A stretch of 64,000 nt of DNA, taken from contig NW_001799433.1 in NCBI RefSeq assembly GCF_000165425.1, positions 321,181-385,180 of the forward strand. Direction: 5' to 3'. The translations under genes and the position numbers were made by a program. The notes beneath the pieces were generated by a model. That model saw only the letters and a list, made by a program, of their open reading frames with translations, was not told where the DNA came from and searched no databases. The stretch is from Paramecium tetraurelia. Taxonomy: Eukaryota > Ciliophora > Oligohymenophorea > Peniculida > Parameciidae. The number at the start of each line of letters is the position of its first letter. The stretch's first letter is position 1. Below, in pieces: positions 23,634-36,017 of the stretch.

Positions 23634-24925
23634 ATGTCATACCGAGAACTACGCAACTTCTGCGAATAGATGAGGGCTTTGGGATATCACCGAATCATAT
23701 CGATGGAGAACTTTAGAAGGCCTAATTTTGAATTGGTTGCTGATATCTTATATTGGTTAGCCTTGAAGTATGACCCGAATACAGACATCTCAGACAATAT
23801 CGATGAGGAAGTACTCAATGTAAATTAACAAATAGCGTCATCGAGTTGAGTTTATAAAACAGATTACTACTCTTTTTGTAAGTAAAGCCAGGCTCAAGAT
23901 AAATCCAAAGAGGTTATATATGGCAGATGTGTATGCAGTTCAAGAAATTTTGAAAATTTCAACTTTTTTATATAAGGCATAAGTCTCCTCGCCTGCAGAA
24001 GAAGATGAAGTGCATGATTTCGTAAAAATATTAATCTGATTCAAAGTCTCTCCCCTCTAAATTAAGTAATATCAAGAGTCATAAGGCTTTGGCATAAGAA
24101 ATTACTGACTTGGCCACAAGGTTATATGACTAATTAGGGAAGGAGGATGAAGTGAGAGTGGCTAGAGTATAAATTCAAATTCTATGGATAGGAAAAAGCA
24201 TTATAGTTCTTATAGAATGTCTCTAGAGGAGGTAATTCCCAATCAGAGCAATCTTATATTAAAACTTGCATTGATTCTATTTTGAAACAATAAGAAAAAA
24301 ACATTCAGAATATGTCTATGTATGTAAGTGGCTTGGAGAGAGATCAAAAGCAAATTGATGAAAAAATCAAGAGAAAGACAAAGGAATTGGAATAGGCAGA
24401 AAAGAGATTGAAGGGGATGACTAGCGTGAAGCCTGCTTATTAAGAAGAATATGATAGGTAGGAATATGAATTGGAAAAGCTATATTAGGTAAATTTAATA
24501 CATAAAGCCATTAGATTTACGTTGAGAAATTCAGAAATCTTGTATATTTAGAACATGTTTTGGATGCTCAAAATGAATAAGCAGAAATAGAATAGAGAAA
24601 GAAGAAGCAATAATTGGAGGGATTCTAAATTGAAATTCAGAAACAACAAGAAGATGAAATTAAAGGCGGAGATGATGAAGATAACTAGGATTAGTTAGTG
24701 TAATTGGGAGGAGACTCTAGGTTACCATCAAGCAATCAAGAGAAACGAAAAAATGAATTTATGAGATAGTAACAAGGAGGATTTAATAAATAGCAGATGG
24801 ATGAAGACATAGATGTGGATGACATAGATAATTTAAGTGGATGTGAGGATGAAGAAGATGAGGAAGAGGAGGATGAGCAAGATATTGATAATTTGGAAGA
24901 TGATGGCGAAGATGCAGACTTTTGA
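23634..24925 (+). CDS. IFT38: Intraflagellar transport protein IFT38 (CLUAP1/DYF-3)
   Basis: 396 residues; introns 23811-23835, 24022-24046, 24167-24191 (25 each) and 24489-24514 (26). The start [20 protein letters not shown] and the following [20 protein letters not shown] match CLUAP1, whose N-terminal half is a calponin-homology-like domain. Residues ~130-320 are coiled coil ([17 protein letters not shown] is one part), and the tail is a run of Asp/Glu. In the cilium IFT38 is a peripheral subunit of IFT-B, contacting IFT57, IFT20 and IFT80 for anterograde transport. It lies 50 bp downstream of PRP38 on the same strand. Length and acidic tail agree with the family. Confidence 0.96.
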
Positions 24926-24962
24926 AAATAACATATTTATTATATGTATAAATATAATTAAA

Positions 24963-25859
24963 ATGGGGGCATGTTCCAATAAGAGTTAAAACTTGAATTA
25001 GAAGGAAGAGGTATGTTTTGAGAATAGTGCAATAGCAAATCACTCAATTATTAGATATTAATAATCCTGGGAATGTAAATCACAGATATGCTTATAATTT
25101 TACACTCATTCCAAACAAGTCGGTTGGAACAGGAATCAAATAAACTAATCAATATTCAACTAGTTTATCCAGAATTGAGTGGGATATGATGTAAAATTAG
25201 TTTTGGGGTAGAGTTACAAATTATATCAAGATAGTCATAAGGATAGTTCTGAATGGCAACTAATAAGGAAGGCCCTCTCTTAAAAAGATGAATGTATTAG
25301 CTTTAATCATACTCCCTTGTAGCTGCAGCTCTTCAAATTCTTAGTTAGGCCAACTTCAAGTTGATTAGGAATTCCATTTAGTTGTTGGTTCGAAATAGTA
25401 TAATTGCTATTTAATTAAGAGCAAACATTTCAAGTCCCGATATTCGTAATTAATGAGCCTACTTTTTACAGCAATTAAAACTTTGAATTGAATTTCGAAA
25501 CGTCCATCTTAAAAGTAATTAAGAAAGCTATTTAGGTGAGAGTGCGCAGTAGTAAACTGCCTTAGGATTACGAGATTTCCACTCAGAATACAAGTACAAT
25601 ACAGGAGATCAAGCAAATCCTATTGGAGGTTACAAAAGAGAAAGCATGCAGATTATTTTTAAATGGAAGAGAGTTGATAGATTAGAATTAGTTAGGAAAT
25701 TATTCAATAAGTTCAGGAACTGTATATATCAATAATTATGCTATTAGGTAATCTAAGCTTTTTTGTGATTATATTTATATTTATTTATATTTTGGATGCT
25801 TTGCGAGTCATTTCTCTATTCACTTTAATTATTAATTTAATAAGGGTATTAATAAATGA
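24963..25859 (+). CDS. UBTD: Ubiquitin-domain protein of the UBTD1/2 family, one apparent frameshift
   Basis: About 273 codons; introns 25011-25035 (25), 25294-25322 (29) and 25398-25419 (22). It begins MGACSNKS, an N-myristoylation signal like MGNCVG of UBTD1. The conserved N-domain shows the RIEWD...QNQFWG and SSEWQLIRKALS segments, then FQVPIFVINEPTFYS. The C-terminal ubiquitin-like domain has TSTIQEIKQILLE and RLFLNGRELIDQNQLG. Between QFWG and the next conserved segment the frame slips by one base at the run GGGG near 25201-25209; a fifth G would restore it. A 35-38-nt intron is a less likely alternative. The final ~35 residues are hydrophobic and not family-like, so the true end is uncertain. 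UBTD proteins bind E2 enzymes in human cells. Confidence 0.75.
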
Positions 25860-25882
25860 TTTAATCCATATGTGAATATATT

Positions 25883-27594
25883 TCAGAAATCTTTGAATTG
25901 TTAATCGTAATCTTTTTAAGGTTTTGAGTGATCGTCATCAATGACCTTGTTTGGATCTACATTAGAATATCAATAATAATAGTACCTTCACTCGTGAAAT
26001 CTTTATCGAAGCCATCCAACCACTACTCTCCCTAAACTCTTGGTTTGTAAGGAGTGGGTACTTTTTTTTGAATCAACTATTCCCAATTGATATCTTTGAA
26101 CCAAGGATGTGCTATCAACTCTTAGAAATCTCCCTTGGCTCCTAGTCTTGCAAATCGATCTCTTACAAGTAACTGTTTTTATAGTATATTATAGATTTAC
26201 TCTTGAAATGAAATCTTTAGCTTCTTTACTGACTTCTGGTCTTTCAGGGAATCTTAGTTCAGCCTCCTTGATCAATTTGAACATAATGGTTTAATTTTTA
26301 TTGTAAAAGGGAGGCAAACCATACATCATTTCGTAAGTAAGGATACCTAAACTCCACCAATCAGCTGTTTTATCACACCCATATCCTAGAATGACTTCTG
26401 GACAAAGGTATTCAGGAGTTCCACAAAAGGTCATTGCCAATTCATTTTTACGTACAATTTTAGCCATTCCGAAATCAGTCAAGAACACATTGCCTACATC
26501 ATCCATTAAGATGTTTTCCAATTTAAGATCACGATAAACAATGTCTTTGGTATGTAGATGTCCTAATCCTAACAATAACTCAGCCACATAAAATTTAGCT
26601 CTTTTTTCATCGAATTTTCTTGCCATTCTCAAATGTTAAAATAATTCACCTCCTTTCATGAATTGCATAATGAAAAACAATTTCTATGGAGTTTGGAATG
26701 CATAAGCCAAATTGACCAAAAATGGATGATTGACATGTTCCAAAATCATTTTTTCTGTTTTGGTGTGTTCAAGTTGGTCCTTCTCTATGATATCTTCCTT
26801 TCTGATGGTCTTCATAGCAAACCATTCTCCAGTGTCTTTTTTCTCGACCAACATCACTTGCCCAAATGCTCCTCTGCCCAAAACTTTCAGGATTGAGAAG
26901 TCATCTAACGTAACCTCCTTACCTTTCTCTCTTGCCCATAAGGTTTGCGTTTTCTTTCTGGCATCATCCTTTTCTTTGGTCTCTCCTTCTAAGATTTGGG
27001 CAAAAATCTCATTGTCCATATATTAGGGTTATTCGGAGGGGATCTTAGAGACATGCTTCTTCTTATCACTTTTTGTAGTGGCATAGTTGTACAAGGATAC
27101 ATCCTCCTTAAAATATCTATACACAATATATATGATGACAATACATTGCTAGTTTGGCTTTAGTGAAGAGACAATAGCCTTCTAAGATCTTGGACACGAT
27201 TTTATTGCGTCTAAAAAGAGATCTCGGTAAATCACTTACTTGTCATAACTGCTATATCTGTAATCGTATTCATCTGGAACATGGATCACGAATTCCGTAC
27301 CGATGGAGGACAATGTAATGGCCTTTATCTTGTTGTATGGAATCTTCCTCTTGATGGCTAGCGAATGAGCATTAATAAAGATTATACATGTGCCTTTCAG
27401 GTTTATGACATTCTTTGTTGACACCAGCAAACTACGTTCTTGTCTCTTCTTGTAATCATTAAACTTAAACAAGTTGCATGACAACAAAATGCGTTCTAGA
27501 TAGATTATCAAAGCTTATTACCATCCTGATCCAACTATTTAGAAAACTTGTCGTTCTCTAAATTGAGTTCATCATTAGGATTATGATTTTACAT
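25883..27594 (-). CDS. AGC-family protein kinase with N-terminal TH1/PH-like domain
   Basis: 523 residues; introns 27496-27521 (26), 27211-27239 (29), 27117-27144 (28), 26173-26200 (28) and 25957-25985 (29). Residues ~25-150 resemble the myosin TH1 or PH-like lipid-binding fold (RSLLVSTKNVINL ... KIVSKILEGYCLFTKAKL). The kinase domain (~200-455) is textbook AGC: GRGAFGQVMLV, FAMKTIRK, YRDLKLENIL, TDFGMAKI and FCGTPEYLCPEV. The C-terminal extension ends in a hydrophobic motif, QQFKDF. It is closest to the PKA/PKB/SGK class, with membrane lipid binding probably supplied by the N-domain. It begins 16 bp downstream of the MORN gene's stop on the same strand, so its promoter must overlap that gene's end. 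Confidence 0.93.
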
Positions 27595-27610
27595 AGTATT
27601 TATTAAATAA

Positions 27611-28641
27611 TCAATCCCATTAAATCCGCTTGCCTTCTTTCCACACTCCCTTACGAGAAGTACCATTCGTAAAGAAATATTCTCCTGCCCCATCCTATTT
27701 TCCCATCACCCATTAACCCACATACTTATGACCGTCCTCCCATATCAACGTCCCAAACCCATGCTTCTATCCTTCTCTATATTCTCCTTCATACTGCCTC
27801 CCTAGATTATGCTGCATTCCATACCATCTTCCCATTTCATCATTCCCTTCCCATTCATTTAATTATTGACCCAATCACCTTCGTATATTCTCCCGTCAGG
27901 CCAAACGTACTTTCCTTGTCCATGCAGATTATTCATTTGAAAATTGCCTTCGTACTTAGAACCATCAGGATATGTTAGCTTTCCAAATCCTTCCTTCTTA
28001 CCTTATTTGTAATGCCCTGAGCATAGATATATTATCAATCAGCTACCTTCAAAAATAGAACCATCCGGCCAACTCTCAACACCGTATCCATCTTGTCTAT
28101 CTTCGACCCAGTCGCCTTCATATTTCGCTTGGTTAAAGTTTATGTAGACTCCTTTTCCATGAGCCTGGTCGTTTACCCATTCTCCTTTGTAAACATCTCC
28201 ATCTGAATGAGTCAAAATACCATACCCATTAGCCTTATTGTTCTACCATTCCCCTTTATAAGTTGACCTAGACACTTAAAAATAAGATATGTCATACCCA
28301 TCTGGCCATCTCTGCTCTCCCTATCCCCAACGTTTCCCTTGCATCCACTCTCCCTCATAGTAAGCATCACTCTCCATTAGTATTTTTCTCAGTTTGGCAG
28401 GAACACTTGAGTTCAGAGTGGATTAAATTAAGAGTTCATCTTCGATTGAAATTATTTAAGGAAGAGCACTTTTGTTTGAACATTAAGAATATTAATCCTC
28501 CTTGTTCTCCTTTGATTTCCCTTGGGTCGAGTGCATGATCAGATCATCACTCTTAATCCCAGTTTCAATTGCAAATTCCTCCTTCTTTGTAAGCTATTGT
28601 ACCCCTTCACTAACATAACACATCTTAGTACAATTACCCAT
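27611..28641 (-). CDS. MORN-repeat protein with N-myristoylation signal
   Basis: 315 residues; introns 28268-28297, 28017-28046 (30 each) and 27802-27824 (23). It begins [10 protein letters not shown], a likely myristoylation and palmitoylation signal. Residues ~120-310 carry about eight MORN repeats with the YxGxWxxGxxxGxGxxxWxDG pattern ([15 protein letters not shown] is one). MORN arrays bind lipids and build submembrane scaffolds in ciliates and apicomplexans, so a cortical or basal-body membrane role is likely. The first intron is a multiple of 3 with no stop; removing it gives WPDGSTYKGEW, a perfect repeat junction. The neighbour upstream is gamma-tubulin, and another MORN gene follows it. 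Confidence 0.9.
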
Positions 28642-28671
28642 TTATTTTAATTAATAAAAATATATAAATTT

Positions 28672-30116
28672 TCACTGTTACTCTTCGATTCTCATATTGT
28701 CGTCGTTGCCCCAATCCAAGTAATTCTTTGACTCAGCTGCCTTGTATTCGCTAATAAGCTATTCTAAACACTCCCTTGACTCATCGAACTCATCCAATGA
28801 ATCCTTAAACATAGCCTCCTTCTTGTATTAATCGAGGAAAGCATTCCTGTTTCTCAACTTGTGATATTGCTTTAATATTCTATCAAAAAGCTAAAACCGT
28901 TTCATAAATATCATACTGAATGAATACTCGTGTGATTAGCCAACATAAGTCCACTAACCTTATGAGAAGTCTCGATGTATGGACTCTTCTTTGAAAGAGC
29001 TACTTGAATAGAAGTGGGACCCCATTCAATGAAACTAGCAAGTTTACGCTCCCTAATTCTTTACAAACTTTTATGGATCTGAGTAGCATCCACATCCCCT
29101 TGAATGATGTTCAAAATTGAAATATAATTTCCATTCTTCGTAGATGTTGAAACCATAATGTTCTTAGTCTAGAGTAGTCTTCTCATGACATCCAAGACTG
29201 TAGTTTTTCTTACAGATGAAATCTAAATTTAATATGTAAAATTATACATGTCTATCAATAGTCAAAGGAGTATATCCAGTCATCAAAAAGTGACATCTAG
29301 GGGTGGGTACTAATCCAGCCAAAATACTAACTAAATCATTATTCATATATCCAGGATATCTAAGTGTAGTGGTAGAAGCTGCCATGACCATTGCCACCAG
29401 AGAATTGGTCTGAGATACAGTTGGAATGGGTATTTTGAGTCTGTCAACAGCTATTCTATTCAAGGCTGTGTTGTCCAATACAACTACTGCATCTGCATTC
29501 TAGGCTAATCTACGAAGAGTGAGTAGAGAATTGTAGGGTTGAACAACAACATCACTTGTCTCATTTTGATTAGGGAACACAGAGTATGTTTATATGATTT
29601 TCTTGGGAAAACGATCATTCAATCTCTCCAATATGTATGATCCTGATCCTGAACCTGTACCACCAGCAATTGAATGAAGCATTAGAAATCCCTCCAAACT
29701 GTCTGATCCATCGGCTTCTCTGTCGATCATTTCCATCAACTCTTCCTAGTATCTCTCTCCTTATGAATAACCGCATGCCCAATTATTGCCTGCTCCACCT
29801 CCATCTTTTGAAATGAATATATTCTCAGGATTGAACAGAGTAGAAAATTGAGAAGTCTATATATAATTGATAACTCTGGGTTCCATGTCGATCAATAATG
29901 CTCTTGGTATGTAATGCTCATCGTCTGCCTAATAGAAGAACACATCCTTCCTATCATCTCCTTGGAGTGCAAATTCCTCCAAAATTCCCTCATTATTTAT
30001 ACCATGCTCCTTGATTAACTATTTCCAAAACTCAATACCAACTAAAAAGGATTGATTATACACTTACTTTGATTACCACATTATCCAACTTGAAGTGTGA
30101 TGATTTCGCGAGGCAT
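28672..30116 (-). CDS. TUBG: Gamma-tubulin
   Basis: 455 residues; introns 30042-30067 (26), 29223-29247 (25) and 28891-28916 (26). Start [18 protein letters not shown], the GTP-loop [37 protein letters not shown] and [14 protein letters not shown] are diagnostic of gamma rather than alpha or beta tubulin. The length is normal and all reading frames join cleanly. Gamma-tubulin nucleates microtubules within the gamma-TuRC at basal bodies, the micronuclear spindle and cortical sites. In Paramecium it is required for basal-body duplication. The divergent MORN gene starts 59 bp away. Confidence 0.98.
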
Positions 30117-30175
30117 TACAGAATTTAAATTTTTATTTATTATTTTCCCCTCCTAATATTATAATATTAACGGCA

Positions 30176-32203
30176 ATGCGCAATAGTATAATTACTCAAC
30201 TTGAATTCAAAGATGGAATCTACCAAGGACAAACATTGCAATCCAGATATAAACAAGGGATCGGAGTTTATTTATGGGAGAATGGATCTGCCTATTTTGG
30301 TGAATGGAAATCAGATTAAATAGATGGCAATGGAATACTCTTCCTGCCTCCCAAAACAACCATCTAAGGATAATTTAACACAGCTAAATTACATGGAAAT
30401 TGTCTCATTTAAACAAGACAAGCAAAATATTATGGTAAATGGCTCAACGGTTTACCCAATGGAAACATGACTGCCCATTTCAAGTAAGGAGAAGTTACAA
30501 TCGCATTTTAAGATGGCAAACCAACTCGAGGTCTTAGTTAAAGAGAATAATCATGCGAAATTCCAAACTTAAAGAGTGTTTAATGTTACAATAGCACTGC
30601 TTTATAAACAATTGATTGGTTAGATGGAACATTCTATGGTGTAACAGGAAAGAACGCAGCAAATAAGGTTGCACCTAATGGATTAGGCGTATTTGTTCCT
30701 AAAAATGGATTATTTCAATGCGGACAATTTAAAGATGGAATCTTGAATGGTCTAGGCAGATTACAGCAACCAACAGGAGAAGTTTATTAAGGTTACTTTG
30801 AAAACGGTAAGTAACATGGAAGAGGCATTTATTTATTTAAGGAAGATGAATTATAATGGGCTAAAGGAATGTGGAGATTTGGAGAATTGATTGAAATCTT
30901 TCAAAGTGGATTAGTTAAAAATTGCACTTCACCCAAAGATTTAATGTGTATTTTAATTTTATTATCACCTTATAGTTCCCTATAGCGATCATAAAAATCC
31001 AATCTAAATCAGACAACCTATTACCCTTAACAATATTAAGGAGATTGAAGACTTGTTTGAAATCCAATTTTAAAGATAGGAACCCATCTAAAGATAGACT
31101 AGTGCTTCTCCTAGTCCTGAAAGAAAGAGTAAGCTATCAAATTATAAGTATTTTCAAAACTCTATGACAAATTCGTATTAGAGAATATCAGATGCCTTAC
31201 ATGGTAGTTAATAACACTCCTCTCCTGGAAGAAACAGCATCTAATTAATAAAGTATTATAAAGGATAATTGAGAGATATTGATTAAAATGAACAATCTTA
31301 ACCAAAAAGGTCTATTTAATCTTAGAAGAATTCAAGAAAGTCTAATTAGAAGAATTCAAGAAAGTCTCATTCTAATTCAAAGTAATATCTAATTTAAAGT
31401 ACAAAGAAGAAGGATTCCATCAATAATAAATCATCAAGCAATTTAAACTAATCAGCATATGTGGAAGAAATAAAAAAGCTTTAAACTCAATTTACAAAGC
31501 CTTTTGATCACACAAAAAGTGTCTAGTCTTAATAAAGTCAGGTGATATTTGATTGCGAAGATCATTCAAGTTAGAGGAGTGAGTTGTTTTAAGAAAAGTA
31601 GTAGTCATCACCAAAGGACCACATAGACTAGATTATTTAAAAATCCAAATAATACCAAAAAGAACAATCTATGGAGTAATCTAAAAAGTCAATGCTGGAT
31701 TAATCAAGATCATCCTATCAATCAAAACAAATCAAAACTCCTGAACAAATATAACAATCCAAATCATCCTAACAATCTAGGTGTAAATCATCTGAAGGTC
31801 TCAAAAAGTTCTAATAGTAACACGAAATTGAGGATTAAAATAAATTAAAAAGTGAAGGAAATAAACACCAAAAATTGGATAGTAAAAAAACAGAATAGCA
31901 CCCTTTGGATTCATCTTAATAATCATAATAATTATGGGAATCTAGATAAATTAAAGAATTCTCATAACAGCGAGATTCAAAACGATCTTATCAGTCTTCA
32001 TAGCCGGTATCATAAAGAATTTCTATCAAATCCATAAATTAAGTAGCTTCTAAACAAATAACTCCCTAATAATCTCATAGAGATCATTAGGAATAAAGTA
32101 AATTCCAACAATTAGAAGAATCATCATAATAGTCATAACAATTTAATTAATCATAATAATCACATCCATCTTAATAGTAGAAATAAAAGTAATAATAATA
32201 GTA

Positions 32204-32246
<43 letters not shown>

Positions 32247-33869
32247 GACATTGATCACAACAAAAAATTGAGTTTCTGTTAATAAGACTTTGCCTTAGAT
32301 ATGAGAAATACAGCTATCTTTAATTAGGTTGAATCAAATCAATCAAGTCAAATCAAATTTCATAGACATAAAAGAAGCTAATCTCAAACTGATTTTGATA
32401 AATTTGACATTGGGGATGATACTCAAATGAAGTTGATTAAACAACAACAATTATATATGTAATAGATGATAGAGCTATAATAACGAGAATTAGAATAACT
32501 TAAAATGCAACAATAATAATTAGAGGAAGAGAATCAAATATCATAAAGTAGACCAGGATATAAAACTAATGCCTCCATAGATTCATAAGAAAGTTATCCT
32601 CAATAATAGTCAGAAAGCTGTCATTAAGATTTTATTAAAACAGTAAGTGATGTATTGAAAAGTGAATTGAAAAAAAAGTAGGAGGATTCATTTAACAGAG
32701 ATAATTAAAATAATTCTCCTCACTTTGAATAATCATAAATAACAAATAACCAATAGTCTATGTTCTTTAATGATATTTAGAGTTTAGATAATGTGAATGT
32801 AAATGATAGATTGAATAACAGAAGATCAAGTCAATAACAAGATGAGGCAAATAAATCAAGAGCTGACTCAATTATTAAAAAATAACCTGTTTCTCATAGT
32901 GAATTAGATAACTTGCAAATTGATAAAATGTAAGACGCTTAGTCAAGATAATCTAGATAATCAAGACAATCAAGATATTCTGGAGAAAATAAATAACAAA
33001 GGTCGCAATCACACCAATCCAGCTAACGAAATTATTCAAATCAATAGCATTCATTCTATTAACAAAAATCTTAAGAATAATTTTATCCATAAAAACAACC
33101 ATCAGTCATTTAAGAAAAAGAATAGCCATAAAATCTTTAATAATAAGTTAAGGGTGAGTTCATTAATATCTAAAATAAGTCGGATCAACTATCAAACAAG
33201 GATAACTACTAAGACTAGTCATTTAGTTCACAATAGATGTCTATTATTTCTAATCAGTTCCAACATCAATAAAATAGTTTTAATAAATAAACACCATAGG
33301 AGTCTATTTTGTCAAAATAAATACCAAATTAAAAGGACAACAATGTTCTAAAATAGAATTAACAAAATACTCAATAAAAAAGAAAATAACAGAATTAAAG
33401 TAAAAATGAAGAATCAATAGATTAATTGATGAAAAAATAAACTCAACAATAATTTTCAAAAGCCGAATTAAAGTTTGTGGCTTGTCCCTCTTAGCATTCT
33501 CTGCCTGGCTAAGTCAGCTTCTCTGATAAATAATTACAAATTAAACCAGATTAAATGAGCGAAAATATTCAAGTAACCATTTTAGATGACTAATCAGATA
33601 CAAAACAAAATATCCAAGAAATTAAGTTACAATTAGCAGCCCAAAAGGAGATTCTTTCCTAATTGTATCATTCTATTTAAGAATCTAAGTAGATGAAAGT
33701 TTCTTAGTTTGACTCTGATAAGAGAATAAGTGAATAAAGAACTGTAAAACGAGGAATGGTGAGTGCAGTTGTTGATCCCTGCAGTAGCCCTATTAAGAAG
33801 GTAATAATTACAAAAGGAGTATATCCTGCTTTTACTATTATAAAATCCTTATCCCCGATAAGACTTTGA
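30176..33869 (+). CDS. Large MORN-repeat protein with a long Gln/Ser/Asn-rich tail
   Basis: 1221 residues, one 28-nt intron (30948-30975). Residues ~10-255 have loose MORN repeats (GIGVYLWENGSAYFGEWKSD and GLGRLQQPTGEVYQGYFENG are two). The remaining ~960 residues are low complexity: Gln, Ser, Asn and Lys dominate. They include RKSNQKNSRKS-type patches, short coiled coils, and a run of 19 Gln encoded only by TAA and TAG (32190-32246). A more ordered conserved-looking tail (VKRGMVSAVVDPCSSPIKKV) ends the protein. It is probably a cortical or condensate-forming cytoskeletal protein; the function is inferred only from MORN and disorder. The exact multiple-of-3 length over 3.7 kb supports the single-intron model. 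Confidence 0.85.
32190..32246 (+). repeat. Poly-Gln tract encoded only by TAA/TAG
   Basis: Nineteen consecutive Gln codons, seventeen TAA and two TAG, with no CAA or CAG. At the DNA level it is a (TAA)n microsatellite inside the coding frame of the MORN protein, so slippage would change Gln number without shifting frame. Confidence 0.9.
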
Positions 33870-33934
33870 TTATTAATACATTATGAATTCTATAAAATAA
33901 ATAATATAATATCTTATGAAAAATATAATATTTT

Positions 33935-36017
33935 TCATTATAAATTCTCATCTATTTTCTTAAATTGCCAAGGCCATCTCCAATTATATAAAAACTGCCT
34001 AAAGTCAAAGCGATTGTCATCTTGTGAAAATGCTTAGGCATGAAATGAAGCAGTAATAGTGACCACCTTGTGTCTATTTAAGGCATAAAACATGAAGAAT
34101 TTCTTCACTTTTTCAGCTACTTGTTATGGAGTCAAATTGGACCAAAGATATCTCAACTTTTTAAACATACTAACTGGCCCCAGTTTCTACACTTTTCTCA
34201 ATTTTGCAAATGTTTCCAATTCATTGAATGTTAATTCCATGTCATTTTCTGAAATATGGCCTTCAGCTGTTTAAGGTCTTAATTCTGGTGATGGTTTAGC
34301 TTCTAAAATTAATTAAATGGCTGAAAAGTTAAAAGTCTTGTAACAAAATAAAAGAAGCTCCCTTAAGTCATTTTTACTTAAACTACCTATTGGATTGATA
34401 TCAGCACTTGAGCAATCATATTTAGTAAAGAATCCTCGGATAGATTCATCTAAATTGCTAGATCCAAGTACAATCAAAAATCCCTTTTTTCCATTATTCC
34501 ATGGGGTTAATTAGGCCAATAAATAAGTAAGAATCATCCTTGATCTTGCTTAGATATTTTATAAGGCTAGATCTTCTGATAGAGATCCTCCATTTGAAAC
34601 AAATTAAGGTTCCTTTTTTAAAATAGGTTTTATACAGGATGTACAAGCTTTGCAAACCTAATCAATTTCGATTTCGTAATGTCTACTGCCTATTTACTCA
34701 GCTAATAATTTTGATCTAGCTCTAGAATCCTATGTTGAATTTTCAGACCCAAGATAAACAGTAAAGAATAGTTTATTAACAATTTCTTATGGAGATTTAG
34801 GAGTGAAGGTATCATCTTCTACAATTTTACGTAATTATTACAATACTTTGATATGAGTTTAGTAATCATTATCAACATTGTTAATAGTTTTGAAGATTTT
34901 GTTCGCCATAAAAAATACAGTTAGTGCAGTGGCACTGCTGTCCAAGCCTCCCGATAATGGAAGCATAAATCCACAGGCTCCAGATCTTCTCATGTAATCC
35001 CATAAGTAACAGGCTGTCGAATCTTCAATTTCCGATTCGTATTGGATAGGAATATCATGGTAATAAATGTAATTCTATTATTAGGTCAGATTGATGTCAA
35101 GCTTGACTCTTGGGAAATGCTTTTATTTGGAAGCCATAAGAGATCTACTCTTGATGTTAATTCTAATGTTCCTAACTTCTTGTAAATCAATATCACATGT
35201 TGTTACTTCTACATCTTTAAGTGAGAATGCGTCACTTTTGGCAAATACTTTACCATTCAACACAATGCATGAACATCCATCAAAGTACAATCTATTACCA
35301 TCACATCCTCTCAGATTACAAAACGCATAACATGCACCATTTCTCTTTGTTATATCTTTGAATAATTCTGTTCTTTCTTTAATTTTACCAACTTCATAAT
35401 GAGATCCACTTGAATTGAGAATTATTTCTGCTCCATCTAATGCTTGATTTGCACTAGTGGGAATGGGTGTCCACATTTCTTCGCATATTTCTATACCAAT
35501 TTCTGTATCGTGAGTTTGCAAAATAGCAACTCCAATGGGTACACATTTCTATCCAGTGGCTATTTAAATGATTGGAGGAAGTTCAAGATCCTCAATTTCT
35601 TTACTCCATGGAGTGAAATATCTAGATTCTCTGTAATTTCCATCATCTGCCAAATACATTTTTGGTCTAACCAAGTGAATCTTTTTGTTTAGCAAAATCA
35701 CTCTACAATTGTAAAACACACTTTTATGGATAACTGGCATCCCTATGTCACAAACTATGTTAGCTGTATGAGGAAGTATCTCTGCTAATGCTTCCCTATA
35801 ACTTAGAATCAAGTTCATACCAACAATGGGTAACTGTATCGGATTCCAAAAAATGGTCTTCACACATGTACCCACATATCTCCAATTCTGGTCCTAAGCG
35901 GTATAAACATTGTTTTCTTTTGCAAATTTCTATGCTTTCTATAATATTTTAGACATTCTGAGTAAAGTCCATTGCCCATTAATTTAATGTGCATACGCCT
36001 AATCTTGTTATTGACAT
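33935..36017 (-). CDS. NADSYN1: Glutamine-dependent NAD+ synthetase
   Basis: 685 residues, one 25-nt intron (35796-35820). The N-terminal nitrilase-type glutaminase (~1-290) shows the catalytic Glu in [12 protein letters not shown], the Lys in LVRPKMYLA and the Cys in GIEICEEMW. The synthetase domain (~330-640) has the PP-loop SGGLDSSAT and later [26 protein letters not shown]. The enzyme makes NAD+ from nicotinic acid adenine dinucleotide with ATP and glutamine, the last step of the Preiss-Handler and de novo routes. Length and domain order are those of eukaryotic NADSYN1. Its start codon is only 16 bp from that of the divergent diacylglycerol kinase gene. Confidence 0.97.

Noticed and set aside
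26663-27026. Plus-strand frames of 77 and 98 codons
   Set aside because: They are antisense shadows of the AGC kinase domain.
33147-33172. Candidate intron starting GTGAGT in the large MORN gene
   Set aside because: The frame is open and equally coding through it, and total exon length is a multiple of 3 without removing it.
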